Shown: piece by piece, positions 26,823 to 34,935 of the stretch
Layout: each line of letters starts with the position of its first letter
Position numbering within the stretch: position 1 is the stretch's first letter
Assembly (NCBI RefSeq): GCF_014837235.1
Contig: NZ_JACYFT010000002.1
Span: forward strand, 682,001 to 746,000
Direction of reading: 5' to 3'
DNA: 64,000 nt
DNA from: Limnohabitans radicicola
GTDB taxonomy: Bacteria; Pseudomonadota; Gammaproteobacteria; Burkholderiales; Burkholderiaceae_C
Made by a program: the position numbers and the translations under genes
The notes under the pieces: generated by a model
The model's database searches: none
The model's input: the letters and a program-made list of their open reading frames with translations, nothing else
Told to the model about the DNA's origin: nothing

Positions 26823-27377
26823 TTAAGGCTGATCAGCCGACACAGCTTGCGCGGCTTGCCTTGCACGCATGGCGGTGTACTCTTGAAGGGCTACGGCATA
26901 GTCTTTTGCTTCAACCCAGTGCCCGCCGAACTGCGGCTCGCCTACATACACAGGGGCACCCGACTGAACCAAACCATTGCCAAAATAGGCCACGCAATAA
27001 CTGGGCATCACGTTTTCGACACGGAACCCAGAGTCCATATCTCCCTGGTAGTTGGCCTGGTTGATGGAGGCCGCATCGCAGCGCCCTGCCCCGTTGACCA
27101 AGGCATTTTTGAATGACTGCATGTGCGGCAGGGTCACCACGGGGCACAAGTTCAGGAAATTCAGGCGCCCGCGCAGCGTGTCTTTGAACAACCTGAAACT
27201 GATGGAGAAATATTTTCTGATGGAGGGCACGCACTCAGCCGGGCGGGTGCTGGCGGCCAGGCACAACAGCGCTTCGCAGGCCAGTTTTTCATCGCCATCG
27301 AGCGCAGCCTGCGCTTGAGCAGGCGGTATCAGTACCGTAACGCCCAATGTCCAAATAATCAGACTTTTTCGAAACAT
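26823..27377 (-). CDS. trbM: TrbM/KikA-like conjugal transfer protein
   Basis: This encodes 184 residues with a signal peptide (SLIIWTLGVTVLIPPAQAQA). The mature part has the family pattern ACEALLCLA, then ECVPSIRKYFSI and LNFLNLCPV, with conserved Cys residues. TrbM/KikA/MpfK are periplasmic proteins of IncP/IncN-type transfer systems with a supporting role in mating. It sits between the StbC-position membrane protein and DUF1173, typical of backbone gene sets of mobilisable plasmids. Confidence 0.75.
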   Translation of the reverse strand: MFRKSLIIWTLGVTVLIPPAQAQAALDGDEKLACEALLCLAASTRPAECVPSIRKYFSISFRLFKDTLRGRLNFLNLCPVVTLPHMQSFKNALVNGAGRCDAASINQANYQGDMDSGFRVENVMPSYCVAYFGNGLVQSGAPVYVGEPQFGGHWVEAKDYAVALQEYTAMRARQAAQAVSADQP

Positions 27378-27386
27378 GATTTTTCC

Positions 27387-27974
27387 TTACCTCCCTGATA
27401 ACCACAGCGACCACACCAGGTGGGCAAGCAGCGTGCTGCCAAAACAAACACCGGCCAGAGCAGCCATGCGCATCAACCATTCGCGCTGTAGCCGGTCAAA
27501 CAACCGGTTGAATGCCAAGGTGTCGCCGACAGCACGTTTGACCTGCAGCTGCACCAGCGTGTTGGTTTCCCGAGATAGTTGCTCCACCCAAACCGATGCC
27601 ACACTTTGCAATCGCTTGGCAGCTTGATCGGACAGATTGATCTCAGAAAGCTCGGTCATCTTGAGATCCAGCGTGTTGCGCCAGCGCACAAAGTCTTGGC
27701 TGGTCATCGCACGCCCCATGTTTTCAAGCTGCGTGGAAATATCGTTGATTGCATTGGACAGTTGCAAGACATCGCCAAGCACTTCTGCGAGCAGTTCATC
27801 GCGTTGACTTTGGGTCAGAGGCGCCTTCGCAGCTTTTATGGGAGCTGCTGGCAGTGACGGAAAAGCCTGTGCGGCTCCACCAGCATCTGGTGCCTCACCT
27901 TCATGCGCCAGACTTTGTTCGTGCGTCATTGGAAAATCGGTTTGCCGACCACTCTCTCTCACCCAGCCTGGCAT
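27387..27974 (-). CDS. Coiled-coil protein with C-terminal membrane anchor, StbC position
   Basis: This encodes up to 195 residues. The first ATG at 27974 overlaps stbB by 16 bp; ATG 27929 is an alternative. A Pro/Ala-rich N-terminus leads to a long helical region (about residues 55-165) and one transmembrane helix near the end (MAALAGVCFGSTLLAHLVW). In R388-like plasmids stbC follows stbA and stbB; this gene occupies that place but I do not recognise sequence similarity. A tail-anchored partner of StbB is a reasonable inference. Confidence 0.6.
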   Translation of the reverse strand: MPGWVRESGRQTDFPMTHEQSLAHEGEAPDAGGAAQAFPSLPAAPIKAAKAPLTQSQRDELLAEVLGDVLQLSNAINDISTQLENMGRAMTSQDFVRWRNTLDLKMTELSEINLSDQAAKRLQSVASVWVEQLSRETNTLVQLQVKRAVGDTLAFNRLFDRLQREWLMRMAALAGVCFGSTLLAHLVWSLWLSGR

Positions 27975-28669
27975 GATTGCATCACCAGTGCAAAAACTTC
28001 ATCCAGGTTCTTGTTCACCCCCACGGCCAGACGCCGAATAGACAGACGCTCTGCGAGTGCCATCTTTTCAGCGGGATCGCTGCTGTCGCGGATGGCTGCC
28101 TTCAGATCTGTCTGATCAGCCACGACCTCGGCCAGTGTTTGGCCTGAGTTACGGATCAGGCCAAATACATCGTTTTTGAAAATCACAGCCTGCGGATCTG
28201 TCATGCACAGATGCAAGGCATCCACAAACTGAAAAATAGGCTCAAAAGTACTTTCAATGTCCTGACCAGCCTCGACCAGGTTGAATAGCACGAATATCTT
28301 GTGGGCCGGCACTCCCAAGTTGGCCAACTCGACAATGCATTCCGTGGTGTCGCGTTGCTGCTTGGGAACTGGCACTGTGGGTACCAGGTACAAATCGAAG
28401 TCCTCTTGGCTGCCATGGTATTGGCGCATGAGTGCCAGAAACTGCTCGACGTTGCTCGCTCCCACATCAACAATGGCGACGTCCTCGAGTTGAAGGTCTT
28501 GCTGGAGTTTTCCAAAGTCAGCCCCACGAATGGTGTTGTCACTGGCGCTGTCTGAATTGATGGTTTCCACGGCTACCACCCCTGCCTTGGGCATGCGAGG
28601 AGCCAACAAATGGCGTGCGATGGTTGATTTCCCCACATTGCCGGAGAAGTTGAGAACTGCGATTTTCAT
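27959..28669 (-). CDS. stbB: StbB-like P-loop ATPase
   Basis: This encodes 236 residues from ATG 28669 (AAAGGCC upstream). The N-terminus MKIAVLNFSGNVGKSTIA contains a deviant P-loop (GNVGKST) as in StbB of R388/pKM101, a ParA/MinD relative. Later segments include AIVDVGASNVEQF (switch II) and LVPTVPVPKQQRDT. StbB acts with StbA to balance segregation and conjugation of plasmids. The preceding gene is an StbA-like DNA-binding candidate, which agrees with an stb operon next to the mob genes. Confidence 0.8.
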   Translation of the reverse strand: MKIAVLNFSGNVGKSTIARHLLAPRMPKAGVVAVETINSDSASDNTIRGADFGKLQQDLQLEDVAIVDVGASNVEQFLALMRQYHGSQEDFDLYLVPTVPVPKQQRDTTECIVELANLGVPAHKIFVLFNLVEAGQDIESTFEPIFQFVDALHLCMTDPQAVIFKNDVFGLIRNSGQTLAEVVADQTDLKAAIRDSSDPAEKMALAERLSIRRLAVGVNKNLDEVFALVMQSCQAG

Positions 28670-28725
28670 GAATGGCCTTTGGTTGGATGGTTGTGTGGAG
28701 AAATCATGGGCAAATATGGGCTTGC

Positions 28726-29244
28726 TCATGATTTAGAAAAAATTGACTTGCGTCGGAAAAACTGTTCCAGCTGCGCACGGTCAATTCCGGCGCCACTGCC
28801 GTCTGTACGAATCGGCGTCTTTGACACCTGGGGCGTAGCGGGCAGCTCCCCGGATGCTGGCCGTGAATTGGGCAAAGTTGCTGGCTCCGAAGAGGATGCC
28901 TTCCTCCCGCTCTCTGACAATGGATCTGTGGGCTGATTGATGCGCTGCTCCTGGCTCCGCACAAGTGCTGGCCCCTCACCTGGCCGCTCTGGAGCTTGAC
29001 GCTGTAATACCTGCCACAGTTGAGTGCGCCACCAGATGCGTGCCCTGGACAGACTGACCCGAAAAGTTCCAATCGAGGCATCAAAGCCCTCTTGCACCAA
29101 GATGCGCCGCACGGCCTCATGGGGGTGTCCTGTTTCAATGAGGCGTTCAATGCGTGCCAGACGCTGGCGCACGGCTCCCGCATAGCTTTGTCGCAGCAGG
29201 CCATTGAACAGCCCATTGGCGGGTTCTGATGTCTCACTTTGCAT
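28726..29244 (-). CDS. StbA-like DNA-binding candidate, paralogue of the 42,233 gene
   Basis: This encodes 172 residues from ATG 29244, two bases after the transglycosylase stop; a TTG at 29301 is in frame. The N-terminal 70 residues share the pattern RLARIERLIETG... QEGFDASIGTFRVSLSRAR with the 42,233 protein (EIEKLIGLGFYQ...GFTPSIGTFKNSLARAR), a probable HTH. The C-terminal half is Pro/Glu-rich and disordered. Position directly before stbB suggests the StbA role of binding direct repeats. No iterons are seen immediately upstream here, but a repeat array lies before the paralogue. Confidence 0.6.
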   Translation of the reverse strand: MQSETSEPANGLFNGLLRQSYAGAVRQRLARIERLIETGHPHEAVRRILVQEGFDASIGTFRVSLSRARIWWRTQLWQVLQRQAPERPGEGPALVRSQEQRINQPTDPLSESGRKASSSEPATLPNSRPASGELPATPQVSKTPIRTDGSGAGIDRAQLEQFFRRKSIFSKS

Positions 29245-29246
29245 GC

Positions 29247-29759
29247 TCAAGGTTGGCCTGCCTGGATATTGGCTGGCGTTGTGTTTTGAGCGAGAACCCA
29301 AGGCACTGGCGTTGCGAACACGCGAGCCACGTAACCGTTTTTGATTCCATTGACGGGGTGGCCAGTGTTGTACTCACTGAGGGCGGCGATCAGCGACTTT
29401 TGACCTGGCCCATGCGTCTTCACCGCACGCGAATACCCTGCCTGCAATATGGTTTGCATGGCCTGCAAATTGGTGCAGGGGTCAAACACGCTTTCCACAC
29501 TCAGGCCAAGAGACTTGAGGTTTTTGCTGTTGATCATGCCCAAGCCCATGTCGATGGACAGCCCAGCTTGCAAAAGCATGTTGGCAGTAGCGACCGCCTG
29601 TGACTTCGAACTGGGCTGCGGCGAGAGCCTATAAGGCCCATTGATGCCGATGGCATAGGGGTTGCCACCGCTTTCATGTCTGATCAGGCGCAAGGCGGTG
29701 TCTGGATGCACCTGAGGCGCACACGCCAGGGTCAAGGTCAAGAGCAATTCGGGGGCCAT
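29247..29759 (-). CDS. VirB1-like lytic transglycosylase
   Basis: This encodes 170 residues. The catalytic Glu is in RHESGGNPYAIGIN (about residue 29). The GLGMINSKNL and ALSEYNTG motifs are those of the SLT fold. These enzymes open peptidoglycan for assembly of conjugation machines. The signal peptide is short or absent (start LLLTLTLACAP). The gene lies between the relaxase and the StbA-like gene. Confidence 0.85.
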   Translation of the reverse strand: MAPELLLTLTLACAPQVHPDTALRLIRHESGGNPYAIGINGPYRLSPQPSSKSQAVATANMLLQAGLSIDMGLGMINSKNLKSLGLSVESVFDPCTNLQAMQTILQAGYSRAVKTHGPGQKSLIAALSEYNTGHPVNGIKNGYVARVFATPVPWVLAQNTTPANIQAGQP

Positions 29760-29777
29760 GAAATCACCTCAATCGGA

Positions 29778-30824
29778 TCAGCGAATGCCCGGTTGGCGGC
29801 GCAGACGCAATTCGACACCGTGCTGCTTGAGATAGCCCTGCAGGCCTTGTGCGAGCTTTCGGTCTTCACTCAGATCACTGCTCGCCAATGCCTGTGCCAT
29901 TTCTTTGTAGGCCTGGGTGGCTTGCTTTTCATTGGCCTGCGCCCGCATCTGCGCAACATCCTGGGTTTTGGAGGTTCCCTCACGAAGTGGCTCCTCTCCG
30001 CGATCCTTGATTTGACGAACGGCCTGACTCTCGCCTTTCTTGCGCTGCAATCGCACTCGCCGGCGAGTAGCCACTGCGTCGATGCCTCGGGCGTTGAGCT
30101 GCCGTGCAAAAGCCAAACGCCAGTTTTCCAGATCTGCCTTTTTGGGGTTCAAGCGTTTGCCATCGTGCCCCACCATCTTGACCACCACGTGGGTGTGCTG
30201 GTGATCTGTGTCTTCATGGTGCACCATGGCAAACAGATGGTTGTTGCCAAACAGCTCGCGCACTGTGGCCCGAGCTGCGGCCTTGACCGTTTCGCGTTGA
30301 ATGCCGTGCGGCATCGACAAGATCATGTTGAGCGCTTCACGACGTTGCCTGCGCTGCAGTGTTGTGTCTGAAGTCAGATCCTGGACTTCTGCGGGAATGG
30401 GGGTTCCACTGTAGGCAAACATGTCCTTGAGCTGAGCACGTGCCTCTTTCCCGTGGATGACCTGGCCATCGTCGGTCTCGATTTCAAGCTCTTCCTGGTC
30501 CTTTTTTTTGTACTTTCCACCCCGTGCGATGTAGTCGATGTGTGAGCCAATTCGGCGCATATCCGCCCCGCCACCTGTGATCTTCACCATCACCTGTGGG
30601 GCTTTTCGAACCAACGCCGCAAGATGTTCACGAACCTTTGCTGCTTTGACGGCATTTGCTGCTTGACTACCTGCTGCATTGCTCCGTCCACCAGCACCGA
30701 ATTTGGGCAGTGTGATGGGCGAGGATTGTGCTGGCTTCTTGCGCACCGACCGATGGCTCTCATCCCAGAGCAATTCTTCGCCCCAGTGCACCAAGACCCT
30801 ATCGACATAGACCTTTGCTGGCAT
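29778..30824 (-). CDS. MOBP-type relaxase
   Basis: This encodes 348 residues from ATG 30824. Motif I has the candidate nucleophile Tyr in HIDYIARGGK (near residue 97). Motif III is HHEDTDHQHTHVVVKM (near residues 198-213) with the metal-binding His residues. The remainder is basic (RRRVRLQRKK, about 265). Relaxases nick oriT and pilot the strand into the recipient. It is short for the class and lacks a helicase or primase domain; priming may come from the polyvalent protein. It follows the MobC-like gene with a 2-bp gap. A matching nic-like site is found at 41,914-41,920. Confidence 0.88.
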   Translation of the reverse strand: MPAKVYVDRVLVHWGEELLWDESHRSVRKKPAQSSPITLPKFGAGGRSNAAGSQAANAVKAAKVREHLAALVRKAPQVMVKITGGGADMRRIGSHIDYIARGGKYKKKDQEELEIETDDGQVIHGKEARAQLKDMFAYSGTPIPAEVQDLTSDTTLQRRQRREALNMILSMPHGIQRETVKAAARATVRELFGNNHLFAMVHHEDTDHQHTHVVVKMVGHDGKRLNPKKADLENWRLAFARQLNARGIDAVATRRRVRLQRKKGESQAVRQIKDRGEEPLREGTSKTQDVAQMRAQANEKQATQAYKEMAQALASSDLSEDRKLAQGLQGYLKQHGVELRLRRQPGIR

Positions 30825-30826
30825 GT

Positions 30827-31621
30827 TCAATCCTTGATCTCAATGCGCCAACGCTCACGCGAGAGAGCCAAGGCCTGGGCACAATCCTTGACGTGCGCAT
30901 TGATCTGCTCTATGCACTGTCGGATTTCGAGTTGAACGGGCTGCGCGTGTGGGTGTGCATTGAGATGACGGACCATCTGATTGAGATTGGTGCCAATGCG
31001 CATCAGCGCCAGGTTAATGGCCCCCAGATCCACCACTTCTCGGTGGCTGAAAATAGCAGCTTGAAGCAAGTAAGCTCGAACCACTTTGCTGACCATGGCC
31101 TGTGCACTCAGTCCCCTTTGTTCGGCCAATGCTGTGATGGCACTCATTTCACTGGGTTTGAGCCGAAGGCGCAGACGGTGCTTGTCATGTGTGGCTTCGG
31201 TTTGCCCGGCATGTACCAGGGTTTGCGGCAATGATTCGTGTGTAGTAGCTGCATATCGCACCCCCGGATCGTTGACCAGCCCCTTTGCGGCGATTCGATC
31301 CGCCAAACGCCGCGCAAGCAGTAACCGCAACGCTGCACTCACCGACAAGCCTTGTTCCTTACACCACTGCAAAAATGGCTCTTTTGCGGCCCCAACGGAC
31401 AAACGCATGCGCGCGCCCTCCCCCGCTGCATGAGCTGGCTGGACAGAGCGCACCCAAGTTGCCCAATCTGATTGCGATTGGGGCGTCTGCATTACCTGTG
31501 CGATCAGCTCTCGAATGGCATCGCCTGGGCTTGTATCTGAAGCCGCGCACGATGCCTCAAAGACGGCCTGCAGCGCACCCAGGCGAATGCTTACAGGTGC
31601 GGCGTGGGGAGCGGTTTTCAT
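30827..31621 (-). CDS. MobC-like relaxosome accessory protein
   Basis: This encodes 264 residues. The C-terminal half has the MobC-type signature RIGTNLNQMVRHLNAH after a ribbon-helix-helix-like segment (RLRLKPSEMSAITALAEQRGLS). The N-terminal half has another segment of similar style (SIRLGALQAVFEASCAA...DAIRELIAQV), so the protein may hold two DNA-binding units. Such proteins bind oriT and assist nicking by the relaxase encoded immediately downstream. Confidence 0.78.
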   Translation of the reverse strand: MKTAPHAAPVSIRLGALQAVFEASCAASDTSPGDAIRELIAQVMQTPQSQSDWATWVRSVQPAHAAGEGARMRLSVGAAKEPFLQWCKEQGLSVSAALRLLLARRLADRIAAKGLVNDPGVRYAATTHESLPQTLVHAGQTEATHDKHRLRLRLKPSEMSAITALAEQRGLSAQAMVSKVVRAYLLQAAIFSHREVVDLGAINLALMRIGTNLNQMVRHLNAHPHAQPVQLEIRQCIEQINAHVKDCAQALALSRERWRIEIKD

Positions 31622-31644
31622 GAGCGTCTACGCTGCCGTCCACG

Positions 31645-32271
31645 TCAGTAACGGATGCGATAGGCCACCGACTGGGCATAGTTGCGAGTGAAGTGTCGCA
31701 AGTACACCTGTGCCAGTTGTGGGTTTTCCCAGTTCACCAGCACGTTTTCCGAATTGCGGTTGGCTGCTGCTGCGCTGTAGTTGAAGCTACCCAGCTGTAC
31801 CGTTTTCCGATCGACCACGATGACCTTGTCATGGTGGATCGGGTAGGCGTTGATGGTGCGAACATCGATGCCGGCGCTGAGCAGGCCAGACAGCGCAGCG
31901 CGTGCCTTGGGCGCATCTTGGGAGAGGTTGTTTTTCTCATCAACCACCACCTTGATGTCTACGCCACGTTTGCTTGCAGCGATAAGCGCTTGCGTGACCG
32001 GTGCACTCGTGAAGCTGTAGGCCATGACCCGCAGTTCCTTGCGGGCTGAGTCAATAACTCTGATCACGAGGGCTTCACTGCCTTCGTTTGGGGAAAATGC
32101 CACCTCAAGGCGACCAACCGCATCAACTATCTGTCCGGACGATAGGCCATGAAGCAGCACCGGCCCAGAGAACACTGGGTTGGACTGCAAGAGGAATGTC
32201 ACTGTCAAAGCACTGATTCGAAGTGCTCGATGAAAACCAGCGGACCGACAATAGGCAAGACGCGTGAACAT
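31645..32271 (-). CDS. Phospholipase D-family endonuclease, Nuc-like
   Basis: This encodes 208 residues from ATG 32271. A signal peptide precedes a single PLD domain with the HKD motif HHDKVIVVD near residue 142 and the following GSFNYSAAAANRNSEN. Single-HKD proteins dimerise to form one active site. Nuc of pKM101 is a periplasmic nuclease of this type linked to the transfer region. It overlaps the VirB3-like gene region by a few bases upstream. Confidence 0.85.
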   Translation of the reverse strand: MFTRLAYCRSAGFHRALRISALTVTFLLQSNPVFSGPVLLHGLSSGQIVDAVGRLEVAFSPNEGSEALVIRVIDSARKELRVMAYSFTSAPVTQALIAASKRGVDIKVVVDEKNNLSQDAPKARAALSGLLSAGIDVRTINAYPIHHDKVIVVDRKTVQLGSFNYSAAAANRNSENVLVNWENPQLAQVYLRHFTRNYAQSVAYRIRY

Positions 32272-32273
32272 GG

Positions 32274-32588
32274 TCAACGCTTTTTGAGGCGATGAGGGCC
32301 GTAGCTCACACCGCCCCAGATCTCAACATTGCCCTTCTGCCGTCTGGCCACCAGGCGCAAATACTCCTGCTTGAAGCGCCAGGCATCTTTGTTACTGGCC
32401 ATGCGCAGCCAGACAAACCCGATAGCGAATCCGATCAACATCAGAACAGAGCCGACATAAAGCCGGGCGATCAGCAACCAGAAGGTTGGCAGCAGTGATC
32501 CCAGCGTCAAACCAACCATGGGCAGCATCGGAACGCCCGCGACCATAGCAGGTTTGGTTGCCCCTTTGAAGACCCGATGTTCAGCCAC
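32274..32588 (-). CDS. VirB3-like T4SS membrane protein
   Basis: This encodes 104 residues with a short N-terminus (HRVFKGATKPAM), two closely spaced transmembrane helices (about residues 17-60) and a basic C-terminal tail. The KGATKPAM..GVP phrase is typical for VirB3/TrbD proteins, inner-membrane partners of the VirB4 ATPase. No VirB4 gene is present in the window, so the rest of the secretion system must lie outside if it is functional. Confidence 0.8.
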   Translation of the reverse strand: MAEHRVFKGATKPAMVAGVPMLPMVGLTLGSLLPTFWLLIARLYVGSVLMLIGFAIGFVWLRMASNKDAWRFKQEYLRLVARRQKGNVEIWGGVSYGPHRLKKR

Positions 32589-32600
32589 GCGTATATCCGA

Positions 32601-32915
32601 TCAGGACATTTGCAGAGCGGAAAACGTGGCAGCACCAAAGCCAATGAGGCCGCCAACGAATAGGCCCTTCAAGTCCCACAGTTTGGTGTTTTCCACAAAC
32701 ATGAATTTGTAGGCGGCCATCGACCAGCCGATGGTTGAGGCAATGCCCAAAGCGCCAGCAACAATACCGTAGAGGATGTTGGCCTTGTTGTTCACATAGT
32801 TGGAGCCTGCGTTGCCGACAGATACTGAGACCTGCGCCAAAGCGGGTGATGTCAGCACTGCGACGGTAATCACGGCAAGGCCATCTTTGATACGGGCAAT
32901 GTGGACTCGACTCAT
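32601..32915 (-). CDS. VirB2-like conjugative pilin
   Basis: This encodes 104 residues from ATG 32915 (GGAGAA seven bases upstream). A signal peptide ends near ALAQ, then two hydrophobic helices (NILYGIVAGALGIASTIGWSM and LFVGGLIGFGAATFSAL) are separated by a short polar loop. This is the VirB2/TrbC pilin layout. It is the first gene of the minus-strand mobilisation operon; the region upstream holds several palindromes. Confidence 0.78.
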   Translation of the reverse strand: MSRVHIARIKDGLAVITVAVLTSPALAQVSVSVGNAGSNYVNNKANILYGIVAGALGIASTIGWSMAAYKFMFVENTKLWDLKGLFVGGLIGFGAATFSALQMS

Positions 32916-33565
32916 ACAAGTTCTCCGGGTAATCATGTGCAGCCTGCTGTTGCGATGAGCTGCGAAAGAAGAGCCGGGGACTTTCGCCCCCGGCCTTCAG
33001 GACATGGACAGTCCAAGGAGATGGACTGACCGTGCGCTGGGGTCAAGGCAGCGCACGGCCAGACTGTGCCCGGGTGTCAAGCGTTTTTCAGCCGAAAACT
33101 TGCACGGGGTGTGCAAAAAAACGGACAGATATTTCAGACAGGGCAATTCGACATATTTCCCAATGAAATCAAAGGGTTATGCGATTTTTTCTCAAAGACA
33201 TGGGGTGAAGAGCCGACCAGGCGTGGGCGATGAGCGAGGGTGGAAGGCGCTTGACGCAGTGGACGGGCTGCGGGCATGAAAAAACCCGCAAAGCCAGTAA
33301 CCATGCGGGTTTGAAGGGGGTGCAGTGCTGTACGTGAGGGCGTCGAACTCAGCACAAAAGGTGAGGACGGAGTACCACGGTATGCATATTATCACAAAAT
33401 TTTCTACAAACAACTTGCACGGCGTTGATCAACAAATTGCAAGATATCAGTACCCACTTTACCCACGGCGTAGGCCAAGTTAGTTTCCCTTGTGACTTGG
33501 CGCGTTCGATATGGCCAATTGTGATTCGGATACTTCTTAATGACGGTGGACCGGTAGATGCAGTC
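32916..33565. promoter_or_regulatory. 650-bp intergenic region with clustered palindromes
   Basis: No convincing gene is present. Inverted repeats: 33010-33015/33022-33027 (AGTCCA/TGGACT), 33031-33038/33050-33057 (CGTGCGCT/AGCGCACG), and 33100-33105/33111-33116 (TTGCAC/GTGCAA). The palindrome GTTGATCAAC occurs near 33425, and a 9-bp stem at 33282-33290/33304-33312. The first three lie within 200 bp of the VirB2-like start and may be operators for the mobilisation operon. A candidate small RNA occupies 33279-33380. Confidence 0.5.
33279..33380 (-). ncRNA. Candidate small RNA with terminator
   Basis: On the minus strand an extended -10-like TGATAATAT (near 33390) is followed by about 100 nt that contain a GUGCUG/CAGCAC stem. 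It ends in a 9-bp hairpin AAACCCGCA/TGCGGGTTT with a run of six U. There is no open frame of note. The element looks like an independent transcript in the regulatory region of the mobilisation operon. Expression is not proven, and the hairpin could instead be a terminator of leaky transcription from 33,566. Confidence 0.35.
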
Positions 33566-34054
33566 TCATGGGACGCAGACCGAGATATTCGGTTGAGTAG
33601 CAACGATCGCCGCCATTTCTTCTTCAAGCCTCTCAGCAACCGCCTGCCGCCATCCTGCACGCTTGCTTGACAGCCAGGAGCATAGGTTGGCCAACGAGAA
33701 CGAGGGATCTACAATGGCATCCTCCCAACTACAACCCCTGACCAACACAATCTCGATGAGCTTGAGATTGCTGTTCGTACCAGCAGGTATGAATGCCCTG
33801 TGCGGATGCTCGTCGAAAAGTTGGTTCGGAGAGTACCCGTTGAAGATGGAACCTTGAATGACTGGGCCTGTCCATTCAAAGCGCATCACCGCGCCACAAT
33901 TGGCGGCCTGGTCGGGGCAATATGGCCCTGCCACATGTCCCACGATAAAGGCGTTCATCCCAGAATCACCCTTGATGGGCCCAGCAAGAAACCGCTTGAC
34001 GCGGGCAACTTCGGCCGCAATGGCGGGCGACGTTTCGTGTTCAATGGTGGGCAT
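33566..34054 (-). CDS. Hypothetical protein in the AGGAAACC-leader cluster
   Basis: This encodes 162 residues with no signal peptide or membrane segment. It contains HVAGPYCPDQAANCGAVMRF and a C-terminal helical segment rich in Trp and Arg (LCSWLSSKRAGWRQAVAERL). The family is not recognised. It is the last of four minus-strand genes, each with AGGAAACC just before its start codon. Confidence 0.5.
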   Translation of the reverse strand: MPTIEHETSPAIAAEVARVKRFLAGPIKGDSGMNAFIVGHVAGPYCPDQAANCGAVMRFEWTGPVIQGSIFNGYSPNQLFDEHPHRAFIPAGTNSNLKLIEIVLVRGCSWEDAIVDPSFSLANLCSWLSSKRAGWRQAVAERLEEEMAAIVATQPNISVCVP

Positions 34055-34070
34055 CGTCGGGTTTCCTCGG

Positions 34071-34307
34071 TTACTTCAAGTGATCAGGAGTCAAATTGGT
34101 CGCACACTTCGGGCAAGTGGGTTTCGTGCCCTCAAAGACTTTCTCCCACCCGAGAAAGCCGCCTTCAACGCGCGTTGAGCCACCATTCAAGTCAACAAGG
34201 GAGTAAGACTCCCACTGCCCAGAGAACGGTTGATCGTTCTCCTTCATTTTTATGAACCCAACATGCCCGCATGGGCACGTGACAGGGTATTTGGTGACCA
34301 TGGTCAT
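34071..34307 (-). CDS. Small protein with two Cys pairs
   Basis: This encodes 78 residues. An N-terminal CPCGHVGF and a C-terminal CPKCATNL suggest a zinc ribbon of the kind found in small regulatory proteins. It starts at ATG 34307; ATG 34301 is also in frame. It carries the AGGAAACC leader and lies directly downstream of the LuxR-type regulator, probably in one operon. Confidence 0.5.
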   Translation of the reverse strand: MTMVTKYPVTCPCGHVGFIKMKENDQPFSGQWESYSLVDLNGGSTRVEGGFLGWEKVFEGTKPTCPKCATNLTPDHLK

Positions 34308-34319
34308 TGGTTTCCTTCT

Positions 34320-34919
34320 TCATATCCGCAACCAACCGTTGGCACGAGCGAAATGCAAAGCCTGCGTGCGGCTCTTCACGCCCCAGCGTTTGAATAAACG
34401 CCACAAATGGACCTTGACGGTGTGCTCGCTGATACCAAGTTTTTCGGCGATGTCACGGTTGCACAAGCCTTGGTCAAGCATCAAAATCAGTTGTTTATGC
34501 CGTTTGGACAACTTGGTCGGTGCGACGATAGCTGTTTCGTCCCCTTCTGAACTGCTGATCACAAGCAAGTCCCGGAGTTTTTGCATAACCTGCGTGACTG
34601 GTGATGTTTTATCAATGTACACGTTTGCTCCAGGAGTGATTCTGGCAGCTTTGTAGTCTTGGGTATCGCTCCTGCTGAAAACGGCCAAAGGTACATCTGC
34701 AAACTTAGCACGGACCATTTGGATGCCCGACGTACCCGTGCTATCAGGCAGATCCAGCTCCATGCAAATCAATTCTGGTTCACCGTTTTTGGCAAACGCT
34801 GAGTCCAGGGCGTTTAGCCTGTGCACTGCTACTATCTTGATCCCAGGCTTGATGCGTTGAATCACCATGGTGATAGCTTCACACATCAGAGGGTGGCTAT
34901 CAATAATGTAGGCAGTCAT
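34320..34919 (-). CDS. LuxR/NarL-family response regulator with Glu at the phosphoacceptor position
   Basis: This encodes 199 residues from ATG 34919. The receiver domain (about 1-120) keeps the N-terminal acidic residue (IIDSH), Ser in AVFSRSD and Lys in YIDKTSP, but the phosphoacceptor position reads ICMELDLPD with Glu54 in place of Asp. The output domain (about 138-195) is a clear LuxR HTH (NRDIAEKLGISEHTVKVHLWRLF). Glu at this site often mimics the phosphorylated state, so it may be constitutively active or use another signal. No histidine kinase is nearby. Confidence 0.85.
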   Translation of the reverse strand: MTAYIIDSHPLMCEAITMVIQRIKPGIKIVAVHRLNALDSAFAKNGEPELICMELDLPDSTGTSGIQMVRAKFADVPLAVFSRSDTQDYKAARITPGANVYIDKTSPVTQVMQKLRDLLVISSSEGDETAIVAPTKLSKRHKQLILMLDQGLCNRDIAEKLGISEHTVKVHLWRLFKRWGVKSRTQALHFARANGWLRI

Positions 34920-34935
34920 ATGACCTGGTTTCCTT

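Noticed and set aside
33651..33657. CATCCTG, a second match to the MOBP nic consensus, closer to the relaxase gene
   Set aside because: It lies inside the coding sequence at 33566-34054 and has no inverted repeat beside it, unlike the 41.9-kb site.
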